DNA of 64,000 nucleotides from JAXGXT01 sp040772665 (GCA_040772665.1 JAXGXT010000003.1:288691-352690), one strand, 5' to 3'; shown: positions 26,532-35,597, numbered from the stretch's first letter. The notes: generated from the letters alone by a model not told the origin. Made by a program: numbers and translations.

Positions 26532-26888
26532 ATGGCACAGGTTGAAAGTACAAATATCAGATTAAAAATTAACACACCGTCTGCACTTACGGGCGGAGTT
26601 AGCATTACAAATGCGATTGACGGATGTTTAGTGGATTACAGAAAAAGCGAAGACGGGAAAATTCTTATTATGCTTCAAAACACGGGAGCAACAGAGGTTA
26701 CGACGAAAATTCTTAAGGGGAATGCTTTACAGGGAACGAGAGATTTGGAGATTAAAATCGGAGGGAACTCTACAGAGATGATTGTTGTGGAAAGCGGCAG
26801 ATTTGTTAATGCTTTCGGAGAGAAGAAGGGCAAGCTTGTTATTAACGGAAGTACAGCGGTTAAGGTTAGTGTGGTTGAATTGCCTTGA
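26532..26888 (+). CDS. small phage head/decoration-type protein
   Basis: 118 residues, predicted mostly beta-strand, with a strong AAGGAGGAG ribosome site 7 bases before its ATG and only 14 bases after the coat gene. Position and size suggest a head decoration or fibre-like accessory protein. No motif is recognised, so this is inference. A strong terminator follows. Confidence 0.55.
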   Translation: MAQVESTNIRLKINTPSALTGGVSITNAIDGCLVDYRKSEDGKILIMLQNTGATEVTTKILKGNALQGTRDLEIKIGGNSTEMIVVESGRFVNAFGEKKGKLVINGSTAVKVSVVELP

Positions 26889-26930
26889 TGTAAGGGCGGA
26901 ACTTAGAAGTAATGGATAGGTAGTTAGGGG

Positions 26931-26977
26931 AACCGGTATTTTCATGGTGGTTAAAGCTATGAAAGTACCGGTTTTTT
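26931..26977 (+). terminator. strong terminator closing the head-gene unit
   Basis: AACCGGTATTTTCAT (26931-26945) pairs with ATGAAAGTACCGGTT (26959-26973), 15 pairs with one G-U, followed by TTTTTT. Confidence 0.85.
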
Positions 26978-27000
26978 GTTGCAGAGGTTAGGAGAGGGAT

Positions 27001-27112
27001 ATTATATTATTTGGATTTTTTAAGAAGGATGATGAAGAGAAGAAGAAAAAGAAGAGTGTCGATATTGTGCCGCAGAGCATTCCGAAGCCCAGTGATTATA
27101 AGGAATACACTG
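27001..27112 (+). pseudogene. truncated phage-type ORF without a standard start, cut by IS copy 2
   Basis: A frame reading LFGFFKKDDEEKKKK, then VDIVPQSIPKPSDYKEYTV, runs into the IS at 27111. A ribosome site GGAGAGGG lies at 26991-26998, but the codons at the right distance are ATT, ATA and TTA; a TTG at 27011 is in a different frame. Either a rare ATT/ATA start is used or the start was lost. The protein is unidentified: the basic/acidic N-terminus and the proline-rich segment suggest a structural protein. Confidence 0.45.
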
Positions 27113-27222
27113 TCAATGACGGTGATAAAATGTAAGAAAACAGCGGTTAAATTTTGCAGTTTTATGGCGGCAGGAAAATAATCTATGTTACACTCAAAAA
27201 AACGTGAAAAGGAGTGTAGCGA

Positions 27223-28452
27223 ATGAAAGGAAAACTTTGGATGAGTATTAGAAATGACAGAAAAAAAGGATTAAGTTACACAGAAATAGCCAGAAAATAT
27301 CATATTGACCCTCGCACTGCTAAAAAATATGCTGAATCGGAGACAAAACCAGCATATGAATTATCATCACCGAAGCCATCAAAATTAGACCCTTACAAAA
27401 GCCTAATTGACACTTGGCTTGATGAAGCCCCTTACAGTGCAGTAAGAATCCATGAAAAACTAGCGGAGCAAGGCTGTACATGCAAGTATACCATTGTAAG
27501 GGAATATGTATCTTCTAAAAAGACTCAGTTAGCAGAAAAAGCCACTGTACGTTTTGAAACCATGCCAGGTCTTCAGGGGCAGGTTGACTGGGGATTTTTT
27601 GAAAACTATAGGGTGCTTCAGAATGGCGAATATAAGAAACTATATTGTTTTCTTATGATTTTAGGATATTCAAGAACCAGATATATTGAGTTTGTTACAG
27701 ACATGACTACAAATACGCTTATAAGATGTCACATAAATGCATTTAGATATTTTGGCGGATATCCTGAGGAAATTCTTTATGACAACATGAAGCAAGTGGT
27801 TGTTAAGCGTCTGCTCAAGCAAGAAGATAGTGAACTAAATAAGCAGTTCGAAGATTTTGCAGGATTTTATGGATATAAGCCTGTTTTATGCCGTCCGTAC
27901 AGAGGACAAACAAAGGGTAAAGTGGAGCGCACTGTTGCATATGTTAGGGATAACTTTATGACGGGTATTAAGTATGATTCCTTAGAAACCCTCAATCTTC
28001 AGGCAACGGCATGGTGTAATAAGGTAAACAATAAAGTTCATGGAACAACTAATGAGATTCCATTTGAGAGGCTTCTAAAAGAAAATCTTCAGCCTTTAAA
28101 AAGAGAATATATTATTGATAAAATTAATCTCAGAAGAGTTGAAAAAGACTGCCTCATCAGCTATGCCGGCAATAAATATTCCGTTCCAGCAGAATATATA
28201 GGCATGGATGTTGCAGTCATAGTTCTGGACAACATGCTTGCGGCATATCACCAAGGTAAGCAGATATCTCTGCATAGGTTATCATACAACAGAAATGATA
28301 TGGTGGTCAATAAGGAGCACTATAAAAAATTACTGTATAAGCAAACCTTTGATACAGAAAATACCCTTTTATACAATAGTAACCTTGTAGATTTTCCATC
28401 GCCAAAGCATAGTTTAAGCCAGTATGACGAGTTAATGGGAGGTGAAATCTAA
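27223..28452 (+). CDS. istA: IS21 transposase IstA (copy 2)
   Basis: 409 residues, identical to copy 1: helix-turn-helix at 15-38 and the DDE core Asp122, Asp187 and Glu235. The ribosome site GGAGTGTAGCGA lies just before the ATG. It overlaps istB by one base. Confidence 0.95.
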   Translation: MKGKLWMSIRNDRKKGLSYTEIARKYHIDPRTAKKYAESETKPAYELSSPKPSKLDPYKSLIDTWLDEAPYSAVRIHEKLAEQGCTCKYTIVREYVSSKKTQLAEKATVRFETMPGLQGQVDWGFFENYRVLQNGEYKKLYCFLMILGYSRTRYIEFVTDMTTNTLIRCHINAFRYFGGYPEEILYDNMKQVVVKRLLKQEDSELNKQFEDFAGFYGYKPVLCRPYRGQTKGKVERTVAYVRDNFMTGIKYDSLETLNLQATAWCNKVNNKVHGTTNEIPFERLLKENLQPLKREYIIDKINLRRVEKDCLISYAGNKYSVPAEYIGMDVAVIVLDNMLAAYHQGKQISLHRLSYNRNDMVVNKEHYKKLLYKQTFDTENTLLYNSNLVDFPSPKHSLSQYDELMGGEI

Positions 28453-29243
28453 TGAGTGAAATTGCATATGAAAGAATTAAAAATAATCTTCAGACTCTGA
28501 ATATGAAAAACACCCTTACTATAATAGATAATTACCTGGAGCAGGCAATTCATGATAAAACCAACATTGTTGATGTGCTGGACCATATTTTAACCCAAGA
28601 AGCCAATGCAAAGCAAACAAGGGCTGTTGATAACCAGATTCAAATGTCGGGCTTCCCCTTTAGGAAAACCTTAAATATGTTTGATTTTTCTTTTCAGCCC
28701 AGCATAGACAAAGAACAGATAATGGAGCTGGCCACCATGCGGTTTGTAGAAAACAAAGAAAATGTAGTCTTTCTAGGAACGCCCGGTGTGGGAAAAACTC
28801 ACTTAGCAGTTGCACTTGGTATGATTGCAGCGCAAAACAGATATTCCACCTATTACATAAACTGTCACAATCTAATAAGTCAGTTAAATAAAGCACACTA
28901 CGAAAACCGGCTGCAGGAAAGATTAAAGACCTTTGCAAAGTATAAGGTGCTGATTATTGATGAAATAGGCTATCTGCCTATGGATATACAAGGGGCAAAT
29001 CTATTTTTTCAGTTAATTACTAAAAGGTATGAAAAAAACAGCACCATATTTACCTCAAATAAGGCATTTTCCTCATGGAATGAGGTGTTTTCAGATATAA
29101 CAATCGCCTCAGCCATACTTGATAGAATCCTGCACCACTGCCAAGTTGTAAGTATAAAAGGCGAAAGCTACCGGTTAAAGGAGCGTAAGGAGATGATGAA
29201 AAGCAAGAATATAATAAATACTTTGTTTGAAAAACAGGAATAA
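28452..29243 (+). CDS. istB: IS21 helper ATPase IstB (copy 2)
   Basis: 263 residues, identical to copy 1, with Walker A at 109-116 and Walker B Asp170-Glu171. It is translationally coupled to istA through TAATG. Confidence 0.95.
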   Translation: MSEIAYERIKNNLQTLNMKNTLTIIDNYLEQAIHDKTNIVDVLDHILTQEANAKQTRAVDNQIQMSGFPFRKTLNMFDFSFQPSIDKEQIMELATMRFVENKENVVFLGTPGVGKTHLAVALGMIAAQNRYSTYYINCHNLISQLNKAHYENRLQERLKTFAKYKVLIIDEIGYLPMDIQGANLFFQLITKRYEKNSTIFTSNKAFSSWNEVFSDITIASAILDRILHHCQVVSIKGESYRLKERKEMMKSKNIINTLFEKQE

Positions 29244-29307
29244 TTTTTTGCCAAAAACCAGCAAAATTTAAACGCCGTTTTTATACAAAATCAAAACGCC
29301 ATTGACA

Positions 29308-29973
29308 CATAATCCTGACGGAAAAATTGCATGCGGTGCAGTTGGCTTAATAAAGGAGAGCACAGAGGCAAGAAAGGTAACTAAATTACTTATAGCTATG
29401 CTTAAAGATTTTGGCCATACGGTTTATGACTGTACAGAGGATAAAGGAATAAGCCAAGGGGATGTTTTAGAGAAGATAGTAAAAAGATGTAATGAAAACA
29501 ATGTAGATTTAGACATATCTATACATTTTAATGCGGGAGCCGATGATTTAAAAGGAAACGGGAAATCGACGGGCACGGAAGCTTATGTTTATGACAGGCA
29601 AGGGGTTGGTTTTGAATATGCCAAAGGCATATGCGAGGAGATTTCAAGGCTGGGATATAAAAACAGAGGTGTAAAGGAGAGCAGGGATTTTTATTTTCTC
29701 AGGATGACAAAAGCACCCGCAATACTTATTGAATGTTGTTTTGTTGATGACAAGGATGATGTTGAGCTTTATTATCCGCAGAAAATGGCTGATGCTATAG
29801 CAAAGGGCATACACAAATTAGGGGGAGGTGAAAGCGAAGTGACCACAGAAGAGGCGATTAAAATTATTAAAGAAAAGTGCGGGTTTGATGATAACACAAT
29901 TCTTTATTTACAGATGTACAGATATGGGGACAGTTTTATTACAAGGCTTGGAGAAAAGCTTAAAAAAATATAA
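29308..29973 (+). pseudogene. N-acetylmuramoyl-L-alanine amidase (Amidase_3), 5' end removed by IS
   Basis: Phage-type lysis enzyme of the zinc Amidase_3 family. The frame continues directly from the IS edge; the first codons are His-Asn-Pro, which corresponds to the Gly-His-Asn zinc motif normally near residue 9. The second zinc His is in DISIHFNA and the catalytic Glu in LIECCF. A short linker and a C-terminal helical segment follow (about 55 residues). About eight N-terminal residues and the start are missing. A TTG in the IS terminus (29302) is in frame, so a shortened protein could be made, but no ribosome site lies before it. Confidence 0.75.
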
Positions 29974-30066
29974 TGAATTAGTTGGAGAGCATGTTAAAAT
30001 ATTTAAGCTATTAAAAAATATAAAAAGTCCAAGGTTTTGCCTTTATAAACATATTAAAAATATTTA

Positions 30067-30095
30067 TTGATTTTTGTTTATATAAGTTATATAAT
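30067..30095 (+). promoter_or_regulatory. promoter of the riboflavin operon
   Basis: TTGATT (30067-30072), 17-base spacer, TATAAT (30090-30095), about 30 bases upstream of the FMN aptamer. Confidence 0.7.
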
Positions 30096-30125
30096 GATAA
30101 ACGACAACTGAATATAAAATTAAGA

Positions 30126-30262
30126 AGTCTTCAGGGCAGGGTGAGATTCCCGATCGGCGGTATAGTCCGCGAGCGTATATTCTACGCAGGACTTGACATA
30201 GGTTCAAGTCAGGATTTGGTGAAATTCCAAAACCGACAGTATAGTCTGGATGGAAGAAGATG
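30126..30262 (+). ncRNA. FMN riboswitch (RFN element) aptamer
   Basis: The conserved RFN pattern is clear: TCTTCAGGGCAGGGTGAGATTCC, CGATCGGCGG, TATAGTCCGCGAG, a variable stem (GACTTGACATAGGTTCAAGTC), GATTTGGTGAAATTCC, AAAACCGACAGTATAGTCTGG and the closing AGAAGA. FMN binding is expected to switch off the rib genes downstream. Confidence 0.96.
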
Positions 30263-30384
30263 TGTTTAATTTATTTGTATGATTTTGCTTTTTAGAGCAT
30301 TTTATTTTATTTCCGCAGGTAAAAAATACCTTTGGATATATTTTTAGATGCTGTTTTTGAAGCGTTTCTTATACATGTTATTTT

Positions 30385-30429
30385 AACACCTGAAAGACAT
30401 TTCTTATGTTTTCAGGTGTTATTTTTTTA
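30385..30429 (+). terminator. riboswitch expression-platform terminator
   Basis: AACACCTGAAA (30385-30395) pairs with TTTCAGGTGTT (30410-30420), followed by ATTTTTTT. It lies 120 bases after the aptamer. A smaller hairpin AGGTA/TACCT at about 30317-30332 lies between and could take part in antitermination. 30430-30560 otherwise appears empty. Confidence 0.8.
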
Positions 30430-30563
30430 TGGCTGTGCGGACAATCTAAAGGCTTTGTATGGTTTTTTATTAAAAAATAAAGGGCATTATATAAAGCAAA
30501 GCGTAAATTGTAATTTTAGAATAACTATGGTGCATAACAGTCATAACATAAGGAGGAATGCTT

Positions 30564-31649
30564 TTGAAAGACGAATATTTTATGAAAATTGCTTTAGAAA
30601 ATGCAAAAAAAGGATGCGGTTTTGTAAACCCAAACCCTATGGTGGGGGCTGTTATTGTTAAAGACGATATTATAGTTGGGGCAGGGTATCATGAAGTTTT
30701 TGGAGGTTTTCATGCGGAAAGAAATGCTCTTAACAAATGTGGTGAAAAAGCCTTTGGAGGAACACTTTATGTTACCCTTGAACCTTGCTGTCATTATGGA
30801 AAGACACCGCCTTGCACAGATATAATTATTGAAAGCGGAATAAAGAGGGTTGTTATTGGTTCTTTTGACCCTAACCCATTAGTTGCGGGAAAAGGTGCAA
30901 AAATTCTTGAAGATAATGGCATAGAAGTTACAGAGGGTGTTTTAAAAGAAGAGTGTGACAAAATGAATGAAGTTTTTCTCTTTTTTATTAAAAATAAAAT
31001 TCCTTATGTTACCATGAAATATGCTATGACAATGGATGGAAAAATTGCTTCTTATTGCGGAAAATCAAAATGGATTACAGGGGATGAAGCAAGGCTTAAT
31101 GTGCAAAAGGACAGGCACCGATATTCAGGAATTATGGTGGGAACAGGAACTGTGTTTGCCGATAATCCAATGCTTACATGCAGGCAGGAGGGTTATAAAA
31201 GTCCGATTAGAATAATTTGCGACACTAGTCTTAAAACTCCGCTTGATTCAAATGTGGTGAAAACGGCAAAGGACTACACAACAATTATTGCTACATGCTG
31301 TGAGGATGAAAGCAAAATTCAGGCTTATAAAAATACAGGGTGTGAGGTAATTTCTGTTACTAAAAGAGAAAACTATGTGGACTTAAAGGAACTTATGAAG
31401 ATTTTAGGCGAAAGAGGAATTGACAGCATACTTTTAGAGGGTGGAGGGGAATTAAACTGGTCTGCCTTAAAAGTCGGCATTGTAAAGAAAGTTCAAGCCT
31501 ATATTTCCCCTAAACTTATGGGGGGCAAAGATGCAAAGTCGCCCATAGGAGGAGTTGGAGCAGAATCTCCTAATGAGGCCTTTAAGCTGTCAACACCGAA
31601 GATTACTGTAATAGGAGAAGATATTCTTTTGGAAAGCGAGGTTCTTTGA
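30564..31649 (+). CDS. ribD: bifunctional riboflavin deaminase/reductase
   Basis: Second and third steps of riboflavin synthesis: deaminates the pyrimidine product of GTP cyclohydrolase II, then reduces the ribosyl side chain with NADPH. 361 residues. N-terminal CMP-deaminase-like domain with zinc ligands His50 (HAE), Cys75 and Cys84 (PCCHYGKTPPC), then the reductase domain from about 147 (PYVTMKYAMTMDGKIA, LLEGGGELN). I choose TTG 30564, 7 bases after AAGGAGG; the in-frame ATG at 30558 is too close to that site. First gene of the rib operon behind the FMN riboswitch; its stop overlaps ribE (TGATG). Confidence 0.96.
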   Translation: MKDEYFMKIALENAKKGCGFVNPNPMVGAVIVKDDIIVGAGYHEVFGGFHAERNALNKCGEKAFGGTLYVTLEPCCHYGKTPPCTDIIIESGIKRVVIGSFDPNPLVAGKGAKILEDNGIEVTEGVLKEECDKMNEVFLFFIKNKIPYVTMKYAMTMDGKIASYCGKSKWITGDEARLNVQKDRHRYSGIMVGTGTVFADNPMLTCRQEGYKSPIRIICDTSLKTPLDSNVVKTAKDYTTIIATCCEDESKIQAYKNTGCEVISVTKRENYVDLKELMKILGERGIDSILLEGGGELNWSALKVGIVKKVQAYISPKLMGGKDAKSPIGGVGAESPNEAFKLSTPKITVIGEDILLESEVL

Positions 31650-32287
31650 TGTTTACAGGGATTATAGAAGAAATAGGAACTGTTTTTAAAATTAAAAAAG
31701 GAGCTGTTTCTGCCGTTTTAACAATTTCTGCAAGGGAAGTTTTAAGTGATGTAAAATTAGGCGACAGCATAGCCGTAAACGGAATTTGCCTTACTGTTAC
31801 AGATTTTACAAGCACACAGTTTTCAGCAGATGTTATGCATGAAACTTTATCACGTTCAGCTCTTAGCATTCTTAATTCAGGGTCTAAGGTAAACTTGGAG
31901 AGAGCAATGGCTGCTAACGGGCGTTTTGGCGGACATATAGTTACAGGGCATATTGACGGAACAGGAGTTATTTCTGCAATTAAAAAAGATGACAATGCAA
32001 TTTGGTACACAATTCGTACAAAATCTGAGATTTTAAAGCTTATTGTGGAAAAGGGTTCTGTTGCCATTGACGGAATAAGCCTTACTGTTGCAGAGGTTTC
32101 AAGAAGTGAGTTTAAAGTGTCTGTTATTCCCCACACGGCAAAAAACACAATTCTATCTGTTAAGCGTGTGGGAGACAGTGTAAATATTGAAAACGACTGT
32201 GTCGGAAAATACATTGAAAAGCTTTTGGGAGTTCCTTTACAGGAAAGCAAAATAACTAAGGACTTTCTTTTAAAAGCTGATTTTTAA
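31649..32287 (+). CDS. ribE: riboflavin synthase, alpha subunit
   Basis: Dismutates two 6,7-dimethyl-8-ribityllumazine molecules into riboflavin and the pyrimidine precursor. 212 residues with two lumazine-binding repeats; the N-terminus MFTGIIEEIG and the GHIDGTG segment near residue 100 are typical. The ATG overlaps the ribD stop by one base, so it is translationally coupled. In Bacillus nomenclature this is ribE; others call it ribC. Confidence 0.95.
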   Translation: MFTGIIEEIGTVFKIKKGAVSAVLTISAREVLSDVKLGDSIAVNGICLTVTDFTSTQFSADVMHETLSRSALSILNSGSKVNLERAMAANGRFGGHIVTGHIDGTGVISAIKKDDNAIWYTIRTKSEILKLIVEKGSVAIDGISLTVAEVSRSEFKVSVIPHTAKNTILSVKRVGDSVNIENDCVGKYIEKLLGVPLQESKITKDFLLKADF

Positions 32288-32296
32288 GGAGGAAAT

Positions 32297-33496
32297 ATGT
32301 TTAAGTTTAATAGCATTGAAGAGGCTCTTGAGGATTTAAGGCAAGGAAAGATTATACTTGTTACAGATGATGAGGACAGAGAAAACGAGGGAGATTTTAT
32401 TTGTGCGGCAGAGTTTGCCACAACTGAAAATGTGAATTTTATGGCTGTTCACGGCAAAGGTTTAATATGTATGCCTATGAGTGAAGAGCTTTGCAAGAAG
32501 CTTAACCTTTTTCAGATGGTTCAGGAAAACACTGACAACCATGCCACAGCCTTTACTGTTTCCATTGACCATGTTGACACCACAACAGGAATTTCGGCGG
32601 AGGAAAGAGGATTAACGGCACGTGCTTGTGTTGAAGAAAATGCAAAGCCAGAAGATTTTAGACGTCCGGGGCATATGTTTCCCTTAACTGCCAAAAGAAA
32701 CGGTGTTCTTGAAAGAAACGGGCATACAGAGGCAACAGTTGATCTTGTTAGGCTTGCGGGACTTAAGGAATGCGGATTATGCTGTGAGATTATGGAAGAA
32801 GACGGAACTATGATGAGAACTCCCAAGCTTATTGAACTTGCAAAAAAATGGGGAATGAAGTTTATTACAATTAAAGACCTTCAAAATTACAGAAAAAAAT
32901 ATGACAAGCTTGTTGAGAGGGTTGCTGTTACAAAAATGCCCACAAGATATGGAGAGTTTAAGGCGTACGGATATATAAACAAGCTTAACGGGGAGCATCA
33001 TGTGGCACTTGTTAAGGGGGAAATAGGAGATGGCAAGGACATACTTTGCCGTGTGCATTCGGAATGTTTAACAGGAGATGCGTTTGGTTCTTTACGCTGT
33101 GACTGCGGACAGCAATTTGCGGCGGCAATGACGCAAATTGGGGAAGAAGAAAGAGGAATCCTTCTTTACATGCGTCAGGAGGGAAGAGGCATTGGGCTTA
33201 TAAATAAGCTTAGGGCATACGAACTGCAAGATAAAGGAATGGATACTTTTGAAGCAAACATTGAGCTTGGTTTTGAGGGAGATTTAAGAGAATATTTTAT
33301 TGGAGCTCAGATTTTAAAGGATTTGGGAGTAAAGACTTTAAGGCTTTTAACTAACAACCCTGATAAAGTGTATCAGCTTTCTGATTTTGGAATTGAGATT
33401 ATTGAGCGTGTGCCTATAAAAATGAATGCCACAGAGCATGATTTATTTTATCTTAAAACAAAGCAGGAAAAAATGGGACATATATTAGATTATTAA
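32297..33496 (+). CDS. ribBA: bifunctional DHBP synthase / GTP cyclohydrolase II
   Basis: 399 residues. N-terminal DHBP synthase (about 1-200, acidic motif DDEDRENEGD near residue 24) makes the four-carbon unit from ribulose 5-phosphate. C-terminal GTP cyclohydrolase II (about 205-399) has zinc ligands in the SECLTGDAFGSLRCDCGQ segment (three Cys) and RQEGRGIGL for the GTP site. Both active sites appear complete. AAGGAGGAAAT ribosome site; 9 bases after ribE. Confidence 0.96.
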   Translation: MFKFNSIEEALEDLRQGKIILVTDDEDRENEGDFICAAEFATTENVNFMAVHGKGLICMPMSEELCKKLNLFQMVQENTDNHATAFTVSIDHVDTTTGISAEERGLTARACVEENAKPEDFRRPGHMFPLTAKRNGVLERNGHTEATVDLVRLAGLKECGLCCEIMEEDGTMMRTPKLIELAKKWGMKFITIKDLQNYRKKYDKLVERVAVTKMPTRYGEFKAYGYINKLNGEHHVALVKGEIGDGKDILCRVHSECLTGDAFGSLRCDCGQQFAAAMTQIGEEERGILLYMRQEGRGIGLINKLRAYELQDKGMDTFEANIELGFEGDLREYFIGAQILKDLGVKTLRLLTNNPDKVYQLSDFGIEIIERVPIKMNATEHDLFYLKTKQEKMGHILDY

Positions 33497-33514
33497 GTGA
33501 GGAGAAAATTTATT

Positions 33515-33976
33515 ATGAAAACATTTGAAGGAAATCTTATATCAAAGGGAATTAAGGTTGGCATTGTAGCGGCACGATTTAATGAATTTATAACATCCAA
33601 ACTTCTTTCGGGTGCATTGGACGGTTTAAAAAGGCACGATGTGTTGGAAGAGGACATTGACATTGCATGGGTTCCAGGGGCTTTTGAAATTCCTCTTATT
33701 GCTTCAAAGATGGCAAAAAGTAAAAAATATGACGCCGTTATTTGCCTTGGAGCAGTTATAAGGGGAAGCACCACTCATTACGACTATGTGTGCAGTGAAG
33801 TTTCAAAGGGCATTGCCCACATATCTCTTGAAAGCGAAGTGCCTGTTATGTTTGGTGTGCTTACAACAGAAAATATAGAACAGGCAATTGAAAGAGCCGG
33901 AACAAAAGCCGGAAACAAGGGTTTTGATTGTGCTGTTGGGGCAATAGAAATGGTTAATTTAATAAGGGAGTTATAA
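33515..33976 (+). CDS. ribH: 6,7-dimethyl-8-ribityllumazine synthase
   Basis: 153 residues, beta subunit of riboflavin synthase, forming capsid-like or pentameric shells. Motifs: AARFNEFI near the N-terminus, VPGAFEIP, GAVIRGSTTHYDYV with the catalytic His, and a C-terminal Arg-Glu-Leu. ATG 33515 follows GTGAGGAGA; an earlier in-frame GTG overlaps that site. Last gene of the rib operon. Confidence 0.95.
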   Translation: MKTFEGNLISKGIKVGIVAARFNEFITSKLLSGALDGLKRHDVLEEDIDIAWVPGAFEIPLIASKMAKSKKYDAVICLGAVIRGSTTHYDYVCSEVSKGIAHISLESEVPVMFGVLTTENIEQAIERAGTKAGNKGFDCAVGAIEMVNLIREL

Positions 33977-34035
33977 GCTGTTATTTAGAAATGAATTTTT
34001 TAAGCAGGAGTTTATGATTACTATTAGGAGTTATG

Positions 34036-34082
34036 AAAACAGGCAAGCTTAGAGGTTAATCTAAGGTTGCCTGTTTTTTTGT
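34036..34082 (+). terminator. terminator of the rib operon
   Basis: AACAGGCAA (34038-34046) pairs with TTGCCTGTT (34067-34075), with an inner stem CTTAGA/TCTAAG, followed by a T-run. Confidence 0.85.
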
Positions 34083-34211
34083 TTATTAAATTTGAATTAT
34101 TTATAAAGCAAATACCAAGGATTTTAAATTGTAACTTATAAAACAAATACAAATGCGACTATAAGCGGCAAGTGAAACCTTTGTTTTACGATTATAGAAT
34201 TACTCAAGTTG

Positions 34212-35408
34212 TTAAATTAAATTAAGAGCCTGTTCCAAATCTTCGATTAAGTCTTCAACGTCTTCAATGCCTATGGAAAGTCTTACTTGGCCATCATAAA
34301 TGCTTGCGGCATGTCTTTCTTCAGGTGTCATGTCAAAATGGCTCATTGAGGGAGAATGCTGTATTAAAGAATCTACATTTCCAAGACTTGTGGCAAGGCT
34401 GAAAACCTTTACATTGTTCATAACTATTCTTACTGCATCCATACCGCCTTTTATATCGGCACTCATCATTGAGCCAAAGCCGTTATGCATTTGTTTTTTA
34501 GCAATTTCATGGGTGGGATGGCTTGTTAAACCTGGATAATACACCTTATCAATCTTTGGATGGTTTTCAAGGAATTTTGCAACTTTCATAGCATTTTCAC
34601 AATGACGCTCCATTCTTATACCAAGTGTTTTCATTCCCTGCATTAACTGCCATGCGGCAAACGGATCTAAAACAGCACCAAAGCACTGAAGGTACGGCAT
34701 ACGGCAGCGGTCTATTAGGTTTTTACTTCCCGCAATTATTCCTGCTGTTACATTTCCATGACCTGACAGATATTTTGTTGCACTATGAACAACTAAGTCT
34801 GCACCTAAATCCAAAGGATTTTGGAGGTAAGGAGAAGCAAAGGTACTGTCAACTATCATTATTATGTTACTATGAGAATGAACAATTTCGGAGATTGCTT
34901 TTATGTCACTTATTTTTAATGTAGGGTTGGCAGGGGTTTCAATATAAACAAGGCTTGTGTTTGGTTTTATTGATTCTTCCACTGCTTTTAAATCAGTTGT
35001 ATCTACCCTTGTATAAGTAATGCCAAGTCTTGTAAGTATTTGAGCGAAAAGCGTATATGAGCAGCCATATATTACATCACCTATTACAACATGGTCGCCT
35101 GCTTTAACAATGCTCATTACAGCCGTTGAAATCGCCCCAAGACCTGATGCCAAGGCCAACGCCGCTTCTGCATGTTCAAGATGAGCCACTTTTTTCTCTA
35201 ATTCATCTGCATTAGGGCCGCCGAATCTTGTATACACAAAGCCTTCATCAACATGCTGATTTAAATATACGGCTGTATCAAAATCTTCTAAGATATAGGT
35301 GGAGGTTTGATAAATTGGGCTTACATGTGCCATTGCTTGTGGTGAATAGGAGCCTGTTAGTCTGGCGTGAAGTTGGTGTGCATGGAGTAAATCTGTATTA
35401 ATTTTCAT
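34212..35408 (-). CDS. PLP-dependent methionine gamma-lyase-type enzyme
   Basis: 398 residues of the Cys/Met metabolism PLP family. Lys212 in SATKYLSGH is the PLP lysine, Asp187 pairs with the pyridine nitrogen, and Tyr114-Gly-Cys116 matches the residues that mark methionine gamma-lyase (Cys116 is found in MGLs and usually not in cystathionine lyases). It would split methionine to 2-oxobutyrate, methanethiol and ammonia. Cystathionine or homocysteine lyase activity cannot be excluded. An AAGGAGATAAAAA ribosome site precedes the ATG. It is divergent from a PucR-type regulator, which probably controls it. Confidence 0.85.
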   Translation of the reverse strand: MKINTDLLHAHQLHARLTGSYSPQAMAHVSPIYQTSTYILEDFDTAVYLNQHVDEGFVYTRFGGPNADELEKKVAHLEHAEAALALASGLGAISTAVMSIVKAGDHVVIGDVIYGCSYTLFAQILTRLGITYTRVDTTDLKAVEESIKPNTSLVYIETPANPTLKISDIKAISEIVHSHSNIIMIVDSTFASPYLQNPLDLGADLVVHSATKYLSGHGNVTAGIIAGSKNLIDRCRMPYLQCFGAVLDPFAAWQLMQGMKTLGIRMERHCENAMKVAKFLENHPKIDKVYYPGLTSHPTHEIAKKQMHNGFGSMMSADIKGGMDAVRIVMNNVKVFSLATSLGNVDSLIQHSPSMSHFDMTPEERHAASIYDGQVRLSIGIEDVEDLIEDLEQALNLI

Positions 35409-35568
35409 TTTTTATCTCCTTTTATTTTATATTTTTATTTAAAAATTATGAAACTTTAGGATGTTAATAAAATTAAAATTTTAGTGTTTCATTTTTTAAA
35501 GTAAATTGATTTGGATAAAGCATAAGGTTTGTATTTATCTTATATGGCATTTTATTGTTTGTTTATAA

Positions 35569-35597
35569 TTGACATAACAATGGTATCATTATATAGT
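35569..35597 (+). promoter_or_regulatory. promoter of the PucR-type regulator
   Basis: TTGACA (35569-35574), 17-base spacer, TATAGT (35592-35597), 70 bases before the start. Confidence 0.65.

Larger units (their letters stand above)
27111..29307 (+). mobile_element. IS21-family insertion sequence, copy 2 (complete, 2197 bp)
   Basis: Same 2197 bp as copy 1 but in the opposite orientation. Ends are TGTCAATGACG (27111) and CGCCATTGACA (29307). Flanks are ATACAC on the left and CATAAT on the right, so no target duplication is seen. Both termini finish with TTGACA pointing outward, the -35-like hexamer typical of IS21 relatives. Confidence 0.9.

Noticed and set aside
24112..27110. Inversion of the segment between the two IS copies
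   Set aside because: All phage genes inside and outside the segment point the same way, and re-pairing flanks as if inverted gives at best a 4-of-5 match (GATAA/CATAA), not a convincing target duplication.
30332..30661. 109-codon frame between the FMN riboswitch and ribD
   Set aside because: It spans the terminator and overlaps ribD in another frame; no ribosome site and no protein-like composition.
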